Positions 29,433 through 39,465 of a stretch of 64,000 bases of DNA are shown here, one piece after another (the stretch's first letter is position 1; each line of letters starts with the position of its first letter). Made by a program: the position numbers and the translations under genes. Origin of the DNA: Bartonella sp. HY038. Its GTDB lineage: Bacteria; Pseudomonadota; Alphaproteobacteria; Rhizobiales; Rhizobiaceae. The notes under the pieces were generated by a model, which saw nothing but the letters and a program-made list of their open reading frames with translations, made no database searches and was not told the DNA's origin. Location of the stretch: positions 2,356,001-2,420,000 of the forward strand of contig NZ_CP059725.1 in assembly GCF_014117425.1 (NCBI RefSeq). Reading direction: 5' to 3'.

Positions 29433-32228
29433 ATGAGTGAACATTTATTTAAAGATCGCCATATAGGGCCAGACGCCAATGATGTCAGCACTATGCTTGA
29501 TGTACTTGGTCTTGATAGTTTGGACCAGTTGGTCGAGGAGGCAGTGCCGGCCTCTATCCGTCTAAAAGGTTTGCTGGATTTGCCCAAGGCAGCAAGCGAA
29601 GCGGAAGCATTAAATGAATTGCAAGGCATTATGGAACAAAATGCCTTGCATAAAAGCTTTATTGGTCAAGGTTATCACGGCACATTTGTGCCACCTGTTA
29701 TCTTGCGAAATTTATTTGAAAATCCGGCATGGTATACTGCCTATACACCATATCAGGCTGAAATTAGCCAAGGTCGCCTTGAACTTTTATTCAACTTTCA
29801 AACCTTGGTAGCCGAATTAACTGGCTTACCGATTGCTGCTGCATCATTGCTTGATGAAGCAACCGCACTAGCCGAAGCAAACGCTCTTGCTATCCGTTCA
29901 TTTAAAGATAATCGCGAAAAAATTGTTGTTTGTGGTGATTTACATCCGCAAACCCTTGATGTTGCCAAGACACGCGCTATCACTCAAGGCTATAGCGTTG
30001 AAGAAAACGGCACAATTGATGAAAAAACCGCAGCAATTATTGTGCCTTGGCCTGATACCTATGGCGTTTTCAACGATTATTCCGTTGTTATTCGCCAAGC
30101 AAAGGCAGCAGGCGCACGTGTTATCACCGTTGCTGACCCACTTGCCCTTACGCTACTTGCTTCCCCTGCAAGTTGGGGTGCAGATATTGCCGTTGGCTCC
30201 ATGCAGCGTTTTGGCGTTCCTATGGGCTTTGGCGGCCCACATGCTGGTTATCTTGCTGTAGCGAGTGACTTAACCCGTATTATCCCTGGGCGTATTGTTG
30301 GTCAATCAATTGATACCAAGGGGCGTGTTGGCTTCCGTCTTGCTTTGCAAACACGCGAGCAGCATATTCGCCGTGACAAAGCCACATCTAATATTTGTAC
30401 GGCACAAGCATTGCTTGCCAATATGGCAGCATCTTACGCCATTTGGCATGGCCCTAAGGGTTTACAAGCCATTGCTAAGCGTATTCATGAGCTTACAACC
30501 CGCTTTAAAGCGGCGCTTAACGGCGTTAATATTGAAACTTTAGGCGAATATTTCTTTGATTGCGTCACCATAAAAGTCAAAGGTGAAGCGGAAGAAATCG
30601 CCTTTGCCGCTCGCGAAAAAGGCTATTTACTGCGCATTATTGATGGCGATCATTTGTCGATTAATTTTGATGAAGTGTCAACCGACGATGATCTTTACGC
30701 CCTTTGCCAATTATTTGGTGCCAAGGTTGATGAAGTCATTGAAAGTCAATTGCCGGAAGCAAAGCGGTCCGGTCCTTTCATGACGCAACCAGCCTTTCAT
30801 GGTGTAAAATCAGAAACAGACATGATGCGTTATTTACGCCGCTTGGCCGATAAGGATCTTGCCCTTGACCGCGCAATGATTCCACTTGGCTCTTGTACCA
30901 TGAAGCTTAATGCGGCAGCAGAAATGTTACCAGTAAGTTGGCCAAAAGTTGCCAATATTCATCCTTTCGCACCGCAAAGTGATACGGTTGGCTATCGCCA
31001 AATGATTACGCAGCTTGAAGATTATTTAAGCGCAATTACCGGCTTCCCCGGTGTATCCGTCCAACCAAATTCCGGTGCGCAAGGCGAATATGCTGGTCTT
31101 TTAGCCATTCGCCGTTATCATGAATCGCGCGGCGATCATAATCGCAACATCTGCCTCATTCCAGCATCGGCCCATGGTACCAACCCAGCCTCTGCCCATA
31201 TGGCAGGCATGGATGTGGTTGTGGTCAAGTGCCTCAATGATGGTGACGTCGATATTGATGATCTGCGCTTCAAGGCAGAGCAATATAGCGAAAAGCTTGG
31301 TGCCTTGATGATTACCTATCCATCAACCCATGGCGTTTATGAAGAAGGTATTGTCGAAATTTGCGACATTATTCATAAAAATGGTGGGCAGGTTTATTTT
31401 GATGGGGCAAATCTTAATGCATTGGTTGGGCTTGCTCGCCCAGCGGATGTTGGCGCCGATGTTTGCCATATGAATTTGCATAAAACCTTTGCAATTCCTC
31501 ATGGCGGCGGTGGCCCAGGTGTTGGCCCCATTGGAGTCGCAAGTCACTTGAAGCCATTTTTACCCGGTCATGAAGAATTTTCCAGTGATTATGCGGTGTC
31601 TAGTGCACCTTTTGGCAGTGCGTCAATTTTGGTGATTACTTGGATGTATATTCGCATGATGGGGCCCGATGGTTTGCGTGATGCAACCAAGGTTGCCATT
31701 TTAAACGCCAATTACATCGCAACACGGGTAAGCAGCGCCTATCCTATCCTTTATAAGGGTAAAAAGGGTCGTGTTGCCCATGAATGTATTGTTGATACAC
31801 GGGTATTAAAAGATCAATATGGCATCACCGTTGATGATGTTGCCAAGCGGTTGATTGATTATGGCTTCCATGCGCCAACCATGTCATTTCCCGTTGCTGG
31901 CACATTGATGATTGAACCAACCGAGTCTGAACCAAAGGGCGAAATTGATCGTCTTTGTGATGCATTGATTGCCATTGCAGGTGAAGCGAAAAAGGTTGGT
32001 GAAGGCATTTGGCCAAAGGATGATAATCCACTCTTCAATGCGCCGCATGCCTTAGCTGAAACATTGGACGATAATTGGGCGCATGCCTATAGCCGCAAAA
32101 TTGCTGCTTTCCCTGATGAAAACCGCGATCCAACCCAAAAATATTGGCCTCCGGTTTCACGCATTGATAATGTGGCAGGTGACCGCAATCTCATTTGCTC
32201 TTGCCCACCGCTCAGCAATTATAGCTAA
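29433..32228 (+). CDS. gcvP: Glycine dehydrogenase (decarboxylating), P protein
   Basis: This PLP enzyme decarboxylates glycine and loads the rest onto GcvH. It has 931 residues, the fused single-chain form rather than the split P1/P2 form. The PLP lysine is K684 in [17 protein letters not shown]. The [11 protein letters not shown] and [11 protein letters not shown] segments lie in the C-terminal half, and [13 protein letters not shown] at the N-terminus. AGAGGTGATGT precedes the ATG, nine bases after gcvH. A terminator closes the operon. Confidence 0.97.
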   Translation: MSEHLFKDRHIGPDANDVSTMLDVLGLDSLDQLVEEAVPASIRLKGLLDLPKAASEAEALNELQGIMEQNALHKSFIGQGYHGTFVPPVILRNLFENPAWYTAYTPYQAEISQGRLELLFNFQTLVAELTGLPIAAASLLDEATALAEANALAIRSFKDNREKIVVCGDLHPQTLDVAKTRAITQGYSVEENGTIDEKTAAIIVPWPDTYGVFNDYSVVIRQAKAAGARVITVADPLALTLLASPASWGADIAVGSMQRFGVPMGFGGPHAGYLAVASDLTRIIPGRIVGQSIDTKGRVGFRLALQTREQHIRRDKATSNICTAQALLANMAASYAIWHGPKGLQAIAKRIHELTTRFKAALNGVNIETLGEYFFDCVTIKVKGEAEEIAFAAREKGYLLRIIDGDHLSINFDEVSTDDDLYALCQLFGAKVDEVIESQLPEAKRSGPFMTQPAFHGVKSETDMMRYLRRLADKDLALDRAMIPLGSCTMKLNAAAEMLPVSWPKVANIHPFAPQSDTVGYRQMITQLEDYLSAITGFPGVSVQPNSGAQGEYAGLLAIRRYHESRGDHNRNICLIPASAHGTNPASAHMAGMDVVVVKCLNDGDVDIDDLRFKAEQYSEKLGALMITYPSTHGVYEEGIVEICDIIHKNGGQVYFDGANLNALVGLARPADVGADVCHMNLHKTFAIPHGGGGPGVGPIGVASHLKPFLPGHEEFSSDYAVSSAPFGSASILVITWMYIRMMGPDGLRDATKVAILNANYIATRVSSAYPILYKGKKGRVAHECIVDTRVLKDQYGITVDDVAKRLIDYGFHAPTMSFPVAGTLMIEPTESEPKGEIDRLCDALIAIAGEAKKVGEGIWPKDDNPLFNAPHALAETLDDNWAHAYSRKIAAFPDENRDPTQKYWPPVSRIDNVAGDRNLICSCPPLSNYS

Positions 32229-32233
32229 AATTT

Positions 32234-32262
32234 AAAAGGCTGGTGTAACAACCAGCCTTTTT
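32234..32262 (+). terminator. Terminator of the gcv operon
   Basis: AAAAGGCTGGT pairs with ACCAGCCTTTT around a six-base loop, ending in T. Confidence 0.88.
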
Positions 32263-32313
32263 ATCGAAACCTGCGTTAGCTTTAATGGCTCATGGTTAAG
32301 CCACTGCTATCTG

Positions 32314-32604
32314 CTACTCGTAACCTTTTCCGGCAACAATAAACTGATAAAATCTTTGCCAATCAATATTTTTAATGACATTTTGTGGAAAAACCGCATT
32401 TTCTTCCGTCAATTGAGCCATATCTTCAATATAGCGCGCTATCGCATGCAAAAAGCTTTGCACATCAAAATTAACCCAACCATTTGCCTCATCAACCCAT
32501 GCATTGGTTTTTAACTTTTCGGCTAATTGCTCTTTAGCCAAAACAAACTCATCGCCTAATTCATATAATTTTTTACAAAAATCTTGGTGCGTTTTAATTT
32601 CCAA
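32314..32604 (-). CDS. Small acidic protein, possibly DUF7660-like
   Basis: The protein has 96 residues and is acidic, without signal or membrane segment. The C-terminal half pattern (FLHAIARYIEDMAQL, then IDWQRFYQFIVAGKGYE) resembles DUF7660 proteins, from memory only. The start is TTG (MEIKTHQDF), with AAGGTG about nine bases upstream. A TTG start is unusual here. It is separated by 44 bases from the TetR gene on the same strand and may be read from the same transcript. The function is unknown. Confidence 0.55.
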   Translation of the reverse strand: MEIKTHQDFCKKLYELGDEFVLAKEQLAEKLKTNAWVDEANGWVNFDVQSFLHAIARYIEDMAQLTEENAVFPQNVIKNIDWQRFYQFIVAGKGYE

Positions 32605-32648
32605 AGTTTAACACCTTATAAGCAGTTACAATCTGATAATAAAAAAAA

Positions 32649-33191
32649 TCATGTTCGTTGCAATTCAAGATTATGCGTCTTTGCCAATTTCACAATGCAT
32701 TCTTCACAACCATGCTGTAATTCATCATCAACGAGAACACGCAACCCAATCCCCCGCAACTCATCAACAAAGCTTGCAATATCTTCATCACGATAATCGC
32801 CAATCACATGGTTAGCAATTAAACCATAAAGGCTTTCCATATGCTGTTTCATTGCAATGCGAAGATGCGGTTCATAATTAATTTCAAGCAAAATCGTTAG
32901 AAAAAAACGCATCCGCTCACGATTGAAGAAAAAACTGCTTAAAATTGCAATGATGTTCTTATTCCCATCATCAGAGTTTTGCTCTTGCCGTTGATGGGAT
33001 GCATCGAGAAGCGCAAGAAAAAGATCCGATTTTTTGGGAAAGTAGTAAGTTAAGTGAGATTGGCGCAGACCAGCCTTTTTGACAATATAAGGTTGGGTTA
33101 ATTGCCTTACGCCTTCGCTTTCAACAATATCCAAAGCAATATCAAGAATTTTTTGCTTTAGGTCGTTTTCTGGTGTTTTAAGCTTTGGCAT
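32649..33191 (-). CDS. TetR-family transcriptional regulator
   Basis: The protein has 180 residues. The N-terminal helix-turn-helix (about residues 8-55) reads LKQKILDIALDIVESEGVRQLTQPYIVKKAGLRQSHLTYYFPKKSDLF, with the typical YYF-K-DL end. The C-terminal ligand domain is variable. The start was set at MPKLKTP (AAAGAGC upstream). ATGs eight or more codons earlier are possible. It lies about 110 bases downstream of the receptor-MFS-methyltransferase genes on the same strand. A 15-bp palindrome in that operon's promoter is a good candidate operator. Confidence 0.88.
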   Translation of the reverse strand: MPKLKTPENDLKQKILDIALDIVESEGVRQLTQPYIVKKAGLRQSHLTYYFPKKSDLFLALLDASHQRQEQNSDDGNKNIIAILSSFFFNRERMRFFLTILLEINYEPHLRIAMKQHMESLYGLIANHVIGDYRDEDIASFVDELRGIGLRVLVDDELQHGCEECIVKLAKTHNLELQRT

Positions 33192-33301
33192 TATGCTCTT
33201 TCTATCCGCATTCATAAGTTTTATTAAAATAAACGAGATTAAATCCTCGTCAACCATTTGCTAAAAACTAAAACAAACTAGCGCAATGAATTCCCCCTAT
33301 T

Positions 33302-33979
33302 TTATGATATTGCCTTAAAAGCAAGAGATAGATGGAAACAACAGGCTTGAAAAAACACCGACTGCTTAGTGAAAGCCGTTTCATGGAATAAATCTTCCAT
33401 GTCCCCTTGCGAAAGGCGTACCCATTTGGTTTGGATCCGCTCCATAATGCTATTGACTGCATTTTTATCATGATGGCAAGCCAGCCACATTGCTAACAGA
33501 TCATCATTATCATCAAGCCTTGCGTCAAACATCATAAAATAGCCCCCTGCGACTAATTTGTTTGATAGTTTTTGCAAAAATGTTTTTTTCTCGGCTTGTG
33601 CTATAAAATGCAATACCAAAGAAAGACTTATGGCATCAAAATTGCATTCCTCGCAATCATCAATCAAGCCATGGATTAAAGTAACACGGTGGGCAAGGTT
33701 GGCACCTTTTATCCGTTTTTGCGCCATATCAATCATACCCTTAGATGGATCTACCCCATAAAAATGAGCGTTTGGCAGCAATGGAGCTATCGCCAAGATT
33801 TCACTTCCTGTGCCGCAACCGACAATTAAAATACGCATCTGCTTATCACTATTTTGCGCAGACTTGGCAATCTGCAAGTATTTTAGCCCCATAAGCGATA
33901 ATGCAAGACTATAGCCAGGAATGAGAGTTTGAATACGGTGATCATAATCAAGTGCCGCACTATCTGGAAAAGCCGCCAT
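33302..33979 (-). CDS. Class I SAM-dependent methyltransferase
   Basis: The protein has 225 residues. The SAM-binding motif I is ILIVGCGTGSEILAIA, the motif II acidic end is FYGVDPSKGMIDMA, and later motifs are FDAISLSLVLHFI and GGYFMMFD. The substrate cannot be told. The ATG overlaps the end of the MFS gene by 20 bases, with GGGGGC upstream, so the two are translationally coupled. As third gene after a TonB receptor and an MFS transporter, it may modify an imported chelator or similar small molecule. That role is inference. Confidence 0.85.
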   Translation of the reverse strand: MAAFPDSAALDYDHRIQTLIPGYSLALSLMGLKYLQIAKSAQNSDKQMRILIVGCGTGSEILAIAPLLPNAHFYGVDPSKGMIDMAQKRIKGANLAHRVTLIHGLIDDCEECNFDAISLSLVLHFIAQAEKKTFLQKLSNKLVAGGYFMMFDARLDDNDDLLAMWLACHHDKNAVNSIMERIQTKWVRLSQGDMEDLFHETAFTKQSVFFQACCFHLSLAFKAIS

Positions 33980-35162
33980 TATAAAGCCCCCATATTTTAA
34001 TCACAATGAAAACAAAAAAGGCAAAAGTAAGCGCAAGGATGTTTGGCGCGATAGCGCAGAGTTGATAAAGCACTGCCCCGCCAAAAGGCCCAAGTGCCAT
34101 GCCTAAACCTTGCGCTGCACTATTAAGCCCAGCTACTTTACCTTGCGCACCAAGATTTGTTATAAGGCTTAAAAAGGCAAGATTGCCGGGCAATATCAAG
34201 CCAAGTGCAATACCCATAAATTGTAAGGCAATAATAAGTTGATAGGCTTGGTGAGCAATTGTCACCCCTACCATAGCAAAGCATAAAAGCAACGCGCCGA
34301 TAACAAGCAAATGAAATGCCCTACCCTTTAAAAGCTTAACCCCCAATGTTTGGCTAAAGATCATTAGTAAAGAGGCACCTGTCATAGTTGCACCCGCAAG
34401 GCTAAGCGCATCACCACGCATCATCGCAAAGCTGTCTTCAAACCGCAAAGCCGTAATATGCTGCATAAAACCAAAAATGGTGATGCAAAAAAATGTAATT
34501 AAAAATGCTGGATTGGCTTTTTGAAGATTAATAGCTGCCTTAGCAACACCGATATGATTACCTCTGCCAAGGGATGACATTTTTAGCCAAAAATATATAA
34601 TACCAAGACAAAGCAAAAAGCTTAAGAAAAGCAACCCCAATAGGGGCGCTTTGCTCCCCAATATAAAGAGACAAAAAGCACCAATAATTGCCCCAGAACC
34701 AAAGGCTGCCCCTAATAGGCCCATTGCTTGCGCCCGCATAGCAACCGAGGAATTATCAACCATCCAGGCTTGGGCAGCAGGTAAAATGCCGCCGGACAAC
34801 AAGGATTGCACAAGCCGTACACTTAAAAGTGCGCTAAAAAGCAGTGATATAGGCCACTTATTCATTAAAGCCGAAGCCATGATCATCATGATAATAATTG
34901 TACCACAAGCGGCCGCTAAAAAGCCGATGAGTAAAACTCTTTCGCGACCAAAACGATCACTGAAGAAGCCCCATATCGGAGCAGTGATGACGGCTAATAA
35001 TGCTGTTATACCCAAAATTGCCCCTGTTTGTATAGGTAATAACCCCATATCGCGCCCTAGTGAAGGCAGCGCCAGCAAAAAGAATACTTGAATTGCCGCA
35101 TTGCACATAAGTAAAAATAAAAGTGCAGCCGCCTTGCTAATAAATTTTTGTTCTTCCTCCAT
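33960..35162 (-). CDS. MFS transporter (12-span)
   Basis: The protein has 400 residues and twelve hydrophobic spans. The MFS loop motif is GFFSDRFGRERVLLIGF after span 2. RLVQSLLSGGILPAAQAWMVD in span 4-5 resembles drug:H+ antiporters of the DHA1 group. The start codon overlaps the receptor stop codon (TAATG), so translation is coupled. In this operon it may carry a siderophore or other TonB substrate across the inner membrane, or export one. Direction is not decided by sequence. Confidence 0.88.
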   Translation of the reverse strand: MEEEQKFISKAAALLFLLMCNAAIQVFFLLALPSLGRDMGLLPIQTGAILGITALLAVITAPIWGFFSDRFGRERVLLIGFLAAACGTIIIMMIMASALMNKWPISLLFSALLSVRLVQSLLSGGILPAAQAWMVDNSSVAMRAQAMGLLGAAFGSGAIIGAFCLFILGSKAPLLGLLFLSFLLCLGIIYFWLKMSSLGRGNHIGVAKAAINLQKANPAFLITFFCITIFGFMQHITALRFEDSFAMMRGDALSLAGATMTGASLLMIFSQTLGVKLLKGRAFHLLVIGALLLCFAMVGVTIAHQAYQLIIALQFMGIALGLILPGNLAFLSLITNLGAQGKVAGLNSAAQGLGMALGPFGGAVLYQLCAIAPNILALTFAFFVFIVIKIWGLYNGGFSR

Positions 35163-37345
35163 TAAAACTTCACTTTCATCCCAACAGAGAAACTGCGACC
35201 AATACCGGGAATGCCAGCGAAAACCGGTTGTGCCATTCTATTTTGGCCAGCCTGATAGGCTGAACTTACATAAGTTTTGTTGAAAATATTTTCGATATCA
35301 CCAAATATTTCCCATGTTTCATTTTGCCAGCCAAGATGAAGATTAATTAGGCCATAAGCATCTAATTGGCGGCTATTAGCAGGATCAATCATACGTTTGC
35401 CTGTATAGCTATATTCCAATCGGGCAAATGCCTCACCTTGCGCCCAAAGGTTAAAGTCCCTTTTATATTCACCATAAATAAGCGTGCTAAGTTTAGGAGA
35501 ATAAGGCACTTCATTACCGCGAATAAGGCTATGACCACTGGTGATTTTTGTTTGCAATAGCGCAAGATTTAAGCCAAATTTTAAATTATCGATTGGATGT
35601 ATAACGGATTCCAGTTCGCCGCCATAGCTATGCGTATTGGCATTTTCGACAAAAACACGATCAAAAAACGGGTTAAATGTAAAGAATTGTTCATCTTTAA
35701 TGTCATTATAAAAAGCTGCAGTGGAAATATCAAAAAATCCCGCAATATTTTTTGCTTTAATACCTGCTTCATACGTCCATGTTGTTGAATTTTTATAGGG
35801 AGAAAGTGGAACACCAAAAGCGGCAAATTGATTGTAAAACAAATAGCCGCCCGTTTTTTCCCCTCTTGCTAGCGATGAATAGATTATCGCATTGTCACTA
35901 ATGTTAAATGTTAGCCCAGTGCGGCCGGTTAAAAACGTATCATTTTCTTTGCTGTGATCATAAAATTCTGACCTTGCAGCTTTATGCCCGATAAAACGAC
36001 CATCAAAATCTTTGATTTCATTGGTAAGACGTAAACCCATTATCCAGTTTAAGCGTTCAAATATTTCTATTTTCGTTTCGCCAAAAACTGCTAGATGGGT
36101 TGTATTGGTAATTCCTTTATAGCCACCATTGGGCAAGGATTGACTAACTATATCCGTGGTTGATTGAAAGCGAGACCAAAGCGCCATTGTGCCAACTTGC
36201 CATTCAATATTATTAACGGTTAGCCCATGTAAACGCATTTCATGGCTAGCTTGTAAATTATCTTCATTAATTCGCCTTACATTAACATCGGGTGCTTGAA
36301 ACAAAAAACCTGGTAAATTGGTTTGGGCATTGCCAATAAAACCATCAATGATATCGGCTTTCATTTTGGTATCGTAATAATATAGATTGCTGATTGTCGT
36401 AAGATCGGCTGAGCCAAGATTTTGCTCATATTTCGCCGATATATAAGCTGTTTGGGATTCGAGTTTTGGGCGTGGATTAAATGCATTGCGCGGATATTGC
36501 GGATTGTCTAACCATAAGCCGGTGGTTGGTCTTTGGCGATCTTTTTGCCAAGCGGCACTTATGATCAAAATGCCGGCATTTTCAGTCTCAAAAATAAGCT
36601 TGCCATTCAAAGTGCCATAAAAACGTGACCGCAAATTTCTTTCATTTGATGAAACAACATTGGGAGCCGACCAAGAAATATTGCGTATATCACCATCATA
36701 ATCATAGATTTTTGCTGCAAATAGACCTCTTATTTGCTGATTAATACTGCCCTCAACCGATAACTCCGTTTGCTTTTGCCCGTAAGAGCCTATAGTTGCG
36801 CCCCATGATCGAACCAGATGACGTGATGGATCCTTGGTGGTTATATTAATAGCACCGGCTTGCGCATTAAGCCCGCCATTATTGCCTTGCGGGCCACGCA
36901 ACACCTCAATTTTTTCAATATAGCCAAAGGGCATATCAAACATACGAGCCGGCAGCGGAACGCCATCGACATAATATTTCACCGATGGTGCAATCAAGGC
37001 TGATGAGGAACCAACACCGCGCATATTGATGGTATTGGCAAAGGAAAGCCCAAAATCAGAAAAATTTAAATTTGGGATATGCGGAACTAGCGATTTGGTA
37101 TCGGATATCTGCGCTTGTTGTAATTCTTGATGATTAATAATGGTGCGTGCAAGCGGTTGGGTAAAATCTGGACCTTCTGCACTATCTGCTGATATGGTGA
37201 TTGTTTCAAGTTCGCTTTCATTTTGATTTTGCGCACTTTCTTGCGCCAATCCAGATAAGGTGCTGGCCAAAACACTAGCTACTATTAGGCTATTTCGTAT
37301 TGATGACCTCATCAAATTACTGCCACAAAATTTAAGAAATAACAT
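35162..37345 (-). CDS. TonB-dependent outer membrane receptor
   Basis: The protein has 727 residues. A signal peptide ends near LSGLAQ. A TonB-box-like LETITISA follows at about residues 46-53. The plug domain covers about 65-180, with INMRGVGSSSALIAPSVKYYVDGVPL, IEKIEVLRGPQGNNGG and AGAINITTKDP. The remainder is a beta-barrel ending in the aromatic VGMKVKF. It imports a large or scarce ligand such as a ferric siderophore. The ligand is unknown. AGGTG lies before the ATG ending at 37345. A second ATG eleven codons in is possible. It heads a coupled receptor-MFS-methyltransferase operon. Confidence 0.93.
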   Translation of the reverse strand: MLFLKFCGSNLMRSSIRNSLIVASVLASTLSGLAQESAQNQNESELETITISADSAEGPDFTQPLARTIINHQELQQAQISDTKSLVPHIPNLNFSDFGLSFANTINMRGVGSSSALIAPSVKYYVDGVPLPARMFDMPFGYIEKIEVLRGPQGNNGGLNAQAGAINITTKDPSRHLVRSWGATIGSYGQKQTELSVEGSINQQIRGLFAAKIYDYDGDIRNISWSAPNVVSSNERNLRSRFYGTLNGKLIFETENAGILIISAAWQKDRQRPTTGLWLDNPQYPRNAFNPRPKLESQTAYISAKYEQNLGSADLTTISNLYYYDTKMKADIIDGFIGNAQTNLPGFLFQAPDVNVRRINEDNLQASHEMRLHGLTVNNIEWQVGTMALWSRFQSTTDIVSQSLPNGGYKGITNTTHLAVFGETKIEIFERLNWIMGLRLTNEIKDFDGRFIGHKAARSEFYDHSKENDTFLTGRTGLTFNISDNAIIYSSLARGEKTGGYLFYNQFAAFGVPLSPYKNSTTWTYEAGIKAKNIAGFFDISTAAFYNDIKDEQFFTFNPFFDRVFVENANTHSYGGELESVIHPIDNLKFGLNLALLQTKITSGHSLIRGNEVPYSPKLSTLIYGEYKRDFNLWAQGEAFARLEYSYTGKRMIDPANSRQLDAYGLINLHLGWQNETWEIFGDIENIFNKTYVSSAYQAGQNRMAQPVFAGIPGIGRSFSVGMKVKF

Positions 37346-37362
37346 TGCACCTGATCCCTTGG

Positions 37363-37377
37363 TTGGTAGCCTACCAA
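37363..37377. promoter_or_regulatory. Perfect palindrome, probable TetR operator
   Basis: TTGGTAG-C-CTACCAA is a perfect 15-bp inverted repeat 18 bases before the receptor start codon. It lies at or just downstream of the expected transcription start. A TetR gene ends the same gene group. Confidence 0.65.
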
Positions 37378-37380
37378 ATA

Positions 37381-37407
37381 ACTATATAACATGATGCAAT
37401 TGGTCAA
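37381..37407 (-). promoter_or_regulatory. Putative promoter of the receptor operon
   Basis: On the minus strand TTGACC (37402-37407) is followed by TATAGT (37381-37386) with 15 bases between, or TAGTTA at 17. Spacing of the first pair is short, so the -10 is uncertain. Confidence 0.45.
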
Positions 37408-37671
37408 GTATAATTATTTTTATAGATTGCCTATGTGATGTGGCGTTTTAAATCCTCAAACCAAGCCGCATATTTCTTACCAATGCAAAAGACATAAAGA
37501 GATGTGCAAATAGCTATAAGCATGGCAAATATGACTAAACATAACAGCCATTTAAATATTATGAGAAAGAACTTTAATTAGGCGTAAATTTTAATCAGGG
37601 CTTTTCAAAATAGCTTTTACCTATCGGATTATCAGCACATCATTTTTCTAAGATGCAACAATTTCGAGCAA

Positions 37672-37701
37672 TAAAAAAGTGCCCATTTATGCAATGGGCA
37701 C
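37672..37701 (-). terminator. Terminator after the TerC/Alx gene
   Basis: On the minus strand GTGCCCATT pairs with AATGGGCAC around a five-base loop, followed by TTTTTTATT. It lies 58 bases after the stop. Confidence 0.88.
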
Positions 37702-37758
37702 CTCAATCAAACATTTTATATTAATCGCGTTAGGATTTTAAAACTTAGTTTTATTGCT

Positions 37759-38784
37759 TTATTCTTCTGACTTATCAGGAAAAATGATGCTAGCAATAAT
37801 GCCCAAAGCAAGAACGCCCAACACAACATAAAGGCTCATACTTGCCGAAAGACTATAGCCGTGATGCCAAATATGGTCACTAGCGTTTAACCCAAGCTTG
37901 ATGGCAATGAAAAATAACAAAACAATAACTGCCTTTTCCAATTGCGACAGATATTTTTTGAGAGCTTCAAGAACAAAATAAAGCGTACGAAGTCCTAAAA
38001 TAGCAAACATCATCGCACTATAGACAATAAGTGGCTCGCGGCTAACGGCAATAATAGCCGGCACAGAATCAAAGGCAAACATGACATCAGATAATTCGAC
38101 AACGGCAACACATAGCATAAGCGGGGTAGCATATAGCATTGCTTTGGCACCACGACCAATTGTGATATCTTTATTTTCAGGCTTTTGTAACTCCGCATCG
38201 ACTTCTTTTTGTGTCAAAAGAAAAGCATGCCCTGAAAGCTTAGGCCAAATAGGGAAAAAGCGTTTAACCAAACGATAGGCAAGATGCTGAGAATAATCTT
38301 CGATTTCATCTTCATCGCCATTACTTTTAAGCATCATAACAGCGGTCCACGCAACGACCAAAGCAAATATTAACTCAACATAAGGCCCCAAACTCAATAA
38401 ACCGGTACCAATTGCGACAAATATTGCCCTAAAAACAATGGCCCCGATAATACCCCAATATAAAACTCTGTGCCTATAGCGATCAGGGATAGAGAACCAA
38501 GAAAAAATAGCCATCATGACAAACAAATTATCGACCGATAATACTTTTTCAAGGGCATAACCAGTAACAAATAGGCTGGCAACTTCAGCACCGTGATGAA
38601 CATATAGGAAAGCCGCAAATGCCATTGCGACAATCACCCAAAACACCGACCAAAGCGCAGCACTTTTTAACGAAACCGCCTCATCCTTACGGTGCATAAA
38701 TAAGTCTATAAAAATAGCACCTATAGACAGAATAAGAAAAACAATAACTGTCTCAGTTGGAAAACCAATATGTGTTGAGGGCAT
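37759..38784 (-). CDS. TerC/Alx-family integral membrane protein
   Basis: The protein has 341 residues and eight to nine hydrophobic spans. Two conserved acidic membrane motifs mark the family: ALEKVLSVDNLFVMMAIFSWF near residue 77 and ELSDVMFAFDSVPAIIAV near residue 210. The central loop has the GHAFLLTQ segment of the Alx branch. Members are tied to manganese or alkaline-pH homeostasis. AAGGA precedes the ATG. No manganese (yybP-ykoY) riboswitch was recognised in the long upstream region. Confidence 0.9.
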   Translation of the reverse strand: MPSTHIGFPTETVIVFLILSIGAIFIDLFMHRKDEAVSLKSAALWSVFWVIVAMAFAAFLYVHHGAEVASLFVTGYALEKVLSVDNLFVMMAIFSWFSIPDRYRHRVLYWGIIGAIVFRAIFVAIGTGLLSLGPYVELIFALVVAWTAVMMLKSNGDEDEIEDYSQHLAYRLVKRFFPIWPKLSGHAFLLTQKEVDAELQKPENKDITIGRGAKAMLYATPLMLCVAVVELSDVMFAFDSVPAIIAVSREPLIVYSAMMFAILGLRTLYFVLEALKKYLSQLEKAVIVLLFFIAIKLGLNASDHIWHHGYSLSASMSLYVVLGVLALGIIASIIFPDKSEE

Positions 38785-39465
38785 AATTAATCCTTAAGGG
38801 ATATAAATAAGAAAAAACTTAACTAAGTTAATCTTAGTCGAAATTATCATTACGTTATGCTATAGTCTTTATTATGTCCAGTTTTTTATAAATGGAATAA
38901 ATTAAAATAAATTGATTTACTTCATAAAAACAAGTGATTGATCAACAAAAAAGCTCTTAACCTAAGTTAAAAGATACAAATACAACGACAATAATTCAAA
39001 AAACATTGATGCACCTATCAAAAATATATCAATGTGAAGATGATCTTATTCTTAAATGATAAATGTGACAAAAAGAATAAACCACCTTTATTCTATAGAC
39101 GGCTTGATAAAAATATGGAATGAATGGAATTATAAATAAAAATAAGGGAACATGGGTGTTTTATAATCACCTTGAGTTTTTGAAGATATATCGCATTGTT
39201 GTTTTATGACATCCTATAATTTATGCATGTGCTAAAAATGCAAAAATATAGGATATAATCATTGCATTGGTAATGAAGTGCATAGGCTATTTTGCTATAA
39301 ACACCTAGTGTCAATATGCTCGCTACATTATCAATTCAAGCATAGCCATCTAACGGGTTGGTAATGATACTAAAAAAAATTTAAATACCCTTTTGATGGT
39401 TGCAATCATGCAACTTCAAACAGCTTTTGATTTATAAATACATCTATGGATAATGGGGTATCCAA
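38785..39465. other. Long divergent intergenic region
   Basis: 680 AT-rich bases between the TerC gene and the APC permease gene. No coding frame with a ribosome site was found. A perfect 13-bp palindrome, TTAACT-A-AGTTAA (38819-38831), lies about 35 bases before the TerC gene and could be an operator. The rest is unexplained. Confidence 0.45.

Noticed and set aside
29887..30543. Frames on the plus strand inside gcvP
   Set aside because: They are shifted frames of gcvP with no ribosome site, and gcvP itself is intact.
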